Position numbers and translations under genes: made by a program
Assembly (NCBI GenBank): GCA_045535305.1
Contig: JAZSLJ010000071.1
Coordinates: 1-6,196 of the forward strand
Length of the DNA stretch: 6,196 bases
Reading direction: 5' to 3'
Origin: UBA1081 sp045535305
GTDB lineage: Bacteria; Bacillota; Clostridia; Oscillospirales; Acutalibacteraceae
The notes under the pieces: generated by a model
What the model was told of the DNA's origin: nothing
Database searches by the model: none
What the model saw: the letters and a program-made list of their open reading frames with translations, nothing else
Part shown: positions 4,646 to 6,196 of the stretch, one piece after another
Numbering within the stretch: position 1 is the first letter of the stretch
Layout: each line of letters opens with the position of its first letter

Positions 4646-6043
4646 ATGGATAAAACTCAGATTGATGAACTTAAAGAAAAGCTTTTTTACAATCCCAAGC
4701 ACGCATCAGCAGTTATGAGCGAAAACGAGGTTGAAACAGCAGACGGCTTTTGTGAGGGATACAAAGATTTCCTTGACAAATCCAAAACAGAGAGAGAAGC
4801 TGTTGATACAATTATTTCTCTTGCAAAGGCAAACGGCTTTGTGGAATTTATCCCCGGCGAAAAATATATTGCAGGCGAAAAAGTGTATTACAACAACAGA
4901 GGCAAGTCTGTAATTCTTTGCGTAATAGGTAAAAGAAGCATTATTGACGGCGTTAAAATTGCGGCGGCTCATATTGATTCACCCCGTCTTGACCTTAAAC
5001 CCAATCCCCTTTACGAGGACTGCTCAATGGCGCTTCTCAAGACTCATTATTACGGCGGTATCAAAAAGTATCAGTGGCCCACAATCCCCCTTGCACTCCA
5101 CGGTACTGTTGTTCTTAAAGACGGTACAGCCATAAACGTATGCATCGGTGAAGATGATGAAGATCCCAAACTTGTTATCACCGACCTTCTTCCTCATCTG
5201 GGCGCACAGCAGAGCAAAAGAACTCTGGGCGAAGGCATCAAAGGCGAAGAGCTTAATATTCTTGTAGGCAGCAGACCTCTCGGCGGTGATGACAGCTCCG
5301 ACGCTGTAAAGCTCAACATTCTTAATATTCTTTATGAAAAGTACGGCTTTGTTGAGGAGGATTTCCTCAGTGCAGAGCTTGAGGCTGTACCTGCATTCAA
5401 GGCTTGCGACATCGGTCTTGACAGAAGTATGATAGGCTCTTACGGCCACGATGACAGAGTTTGCGCTTATCCCGCAGTTATGGCGGCTCTTGATGCTGTT
5501 GACCCCGATTACACAATTCTGTCCGTTCTTACAGATAAAGAGGAAACGGGCAGCGACGGCAATACAGGTCTTAACTCTGCATATATGCAGTATTTCATTA
5601 ATTATCTTGCGGCTATGGAAGGCTATGACGGCTATGAGGTAATAAGAAAGTCCGAGTGCCTTTCAGCAGACGTTACCTGTGCTTTTGACCCCACATTCCC
5701 CGAGGTGCTTGACAGACGAAATTCCGCATTCATCAACAAGGGTGTTGCGGTTATGAAATATACAGGTTCAAGAGGTAAGGCAGGCACATCAGACGCATCA
5801 GCCGAATTTATGGCTAAGGTAAGAGGTATGCTTGATAATGCAAATATACTTTGGCAGACAGGTGAGCTTGGCAAGGTTGACGAAGGCGGCGGCGGAACAG
5901 TTGCAAAGTACGTTGCAAAGCTTGATATTGATGTTATTGATATCGGTGTTCCCGTACTTTCAATGCACGCACCCTTTGAGGTTGTTTCAAAGCTTGATGT
6001 CTATATGGCATACAGAGCATTTTATGAATTTTTTGTTCAATAA
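4646..6043 (+). CDS. M18 family metallo-aminopeptidase (aspartyl aminopeptidase type)
   Basis: M18 enzymes are cytoplasmic, co-catalytic zinc aminopeptidases that often prefer acidic or neutral N-terminal residues and assemble into dodecameric tetrahedra. The 465-residue length fits. Expected metal and catalytic residues by motif are: H109 and D111 in AAHIDSPRLDLKPNP; D270 (or D269) in GSYGHDDRVCAYPAV; E299/E300 in LTDKEETGSDGNTG; D342 in LSADVTCAFDP; and H441 in VPVLSMHAPFEV. All are intact. Substrate preference cannot be read from the sequence. A strong AGGAGG (4632-4637) overlaps the TAG stop of the transglycosylase gene and sits 8 bases before ATG, so the gene belongs to the same operon and is likely well translated. 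It appears to be the last gene, with a hairpin 17 bases after its stop. Confidence 0.95.
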   Translation: MDKTQIDELKEKLFYNPKHASAVMSENEVETADGFCEGYKDFLDKSKTEREAVDTIISLAKANGFVEFIPGEKYIAGEKVYYNNRGKSVILCVIGKRSIIDGVKIAAAHIDSPRLDLKPNPLYEDCSMALLKTHYYGGIKKYQWPTIPLALHGTVVLKDGTAINVCIGEDDEDPKLVITDLLPHLGAQQSKRTLGEGIKGEELNILVGSRPLGGDDSSDAVKLNILNILYEKYGFVEEDFLSAELEAVPAFKACDIGLDRSMIGSYGHDDRVCAYPAVMAALDAVDPDYTILSVLTDKEETGSDGNTGLNSAYMQYFINYLAAMEGYDGYEVIRKSECLSADVTCAFDPTFPEVLDRRNSAFINKGVAVMKYTGSRGKAGTSDASAEFMAKVRGMLDNANILWQTGELGKVDEGGGGTVAKYVAKLDIDVIDIGVPVLSMHAPFEVVSKLDVYMAYRAFYEFFVQ

Positions 6044-6059
6044 AAAAGTAAAGAAAGGG

Positions 6060-6089
6060 GCTGTAAAAAAACGAAAGTTTTTTTACAGC
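6060..6089 (+). terminator. Operon-end hairpin with GAAA tetraloop
   Basis: A perfect 13-bp stem (6060-6072 with 6077-6089) encloses a GAAA loop closed by C-G, a GNRA-type tetraloop. The stem contains seven A-U pairs in a row. It lies 17 bases after the aminopeptidase stop codon. The trailing sequence TCATTTTAAGG is only weakly U-rich, so termination may be incomplete, or the hairpin may act mainly as a 3' end stabiliser. Confidence 0.7.
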
Positions 6090-6115
6090 TCATTTTAAGG
6101 GGATAGGGAAAAAAG

Positions 6116-6196
6116 ATGAAGAACGGACAAAACGAGCAAAATCAATGCTTTTGCATTGATTTTGTATACCCGAAGGCGTACAAAGGTACGTCGAGT
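6116..6196 (+). CDS. Doubtful partial reading frame running off the window
   Basis: ATG 6116 opens a frame that stays open for 27 codons to the window edge, beginning MKNGQNEQNQCFCIDF. A purine-rich stretch (AAGGGGATAGGG, 6098-6109) upstream could serve as a ribosome-binding site. Against it, the frame passes straight through two near-perfect palindromes (6137-6164 and 6175-6192), which is more typical of a non-coding repeat. No family is recognisable. Confidence 0.25.
   Translation, partial: MKNGQNEQNQCFCIDFVYPKAYKGTSS
6137..6192. repeat. Tandem palindromes at the window end
   Basis: The first palindrome is a perfect 12-bp stem with a TTTT loop (CAAAATCAATGC at 6137-6148 and its complement at 6153-6164). 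The second is GGCGTAC-AAAG-GTACGTC (6175-6192), a 7-bp stem with one G-U pair. Two adjacent hairpins without an obvious gene suggest an intergenic repeat or a structured RNA cut by the window end. No U-tract follows the first stem. Confidence 0.55.

Noticed and set aside
5024..5449. 141-codon minus-strand open frame opposite the aminopeptidase gene
   Set aside because: It lies wholly within a well-supported M18 gene, has no recognisable family and is explained as a shadow frame.

Overview
The window looks like chromosomal DNA of a low-to-mid GC Firmicute of class Clostridia, possibly a gut Oscillospiraceae/Ruminococcaceae relative. The evidence is a CtsR heat-shock repressor with textbook CtsR operators, strong purine-rich Shine-Dalgarno sites, sigma-A type promoters, two TTG starts, and the order prfA, Sua5, CoaE, lytic transglycosylase, M18 aminopeptidase. 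The family-level assignment is an inference.

Layout. Bases 1-158 hold a palindromic, non-coding element, perhaps preceded by the last codons of a plus-strand gene. ctsR is on the minus strand (155-598). A 256-base divergent regulatory interval follows, with two CtsR operators flanking the ctsR promoter and a separate promoter for prfA. The plus strand then carries one closely packed run of genes: prfA (release factor 1), a small four-helix-bundle gene of the 23S-rRNA-intervening-sequence (S23/IVP) family, a fused Sua5-CoaE gene, a membrane-anchored lytic transglycosylase and an M18 metallo-aminopeptidase. A strong hairpin at 6060-6089 probably ends the operon. The last 100 bases contain two more palindromes and a doubtful partial reading frame.

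The operon is mostly housekeeping: translation termination, the t6A37 tRNA modification precursor, the last step of coenzyme A synthesis, cell-wall remodelling and peptide turnover. ctsR is divergent and appears autoregulated.

The most unusual signal is a pair of elements built on one plan. Element 1 (18-158, no gene) and element 2 (1930-2412, carrying the four-helix-bundle gene) each have arms of tandem 7-base repeats, in inverted orientation at the two ends. The heptad sequence differs completely between them (GTACAAT versus GTTAGGA/GTGAGGA). Just inside the right arm both carry the same 26-base hairpin block, and its two differences form a compensatory C-G to T-A change in the stem. I infer a family of mobile or RNA-processed units, one member of which carries the S23-family gene and sits between prfA and sua5-coaE.
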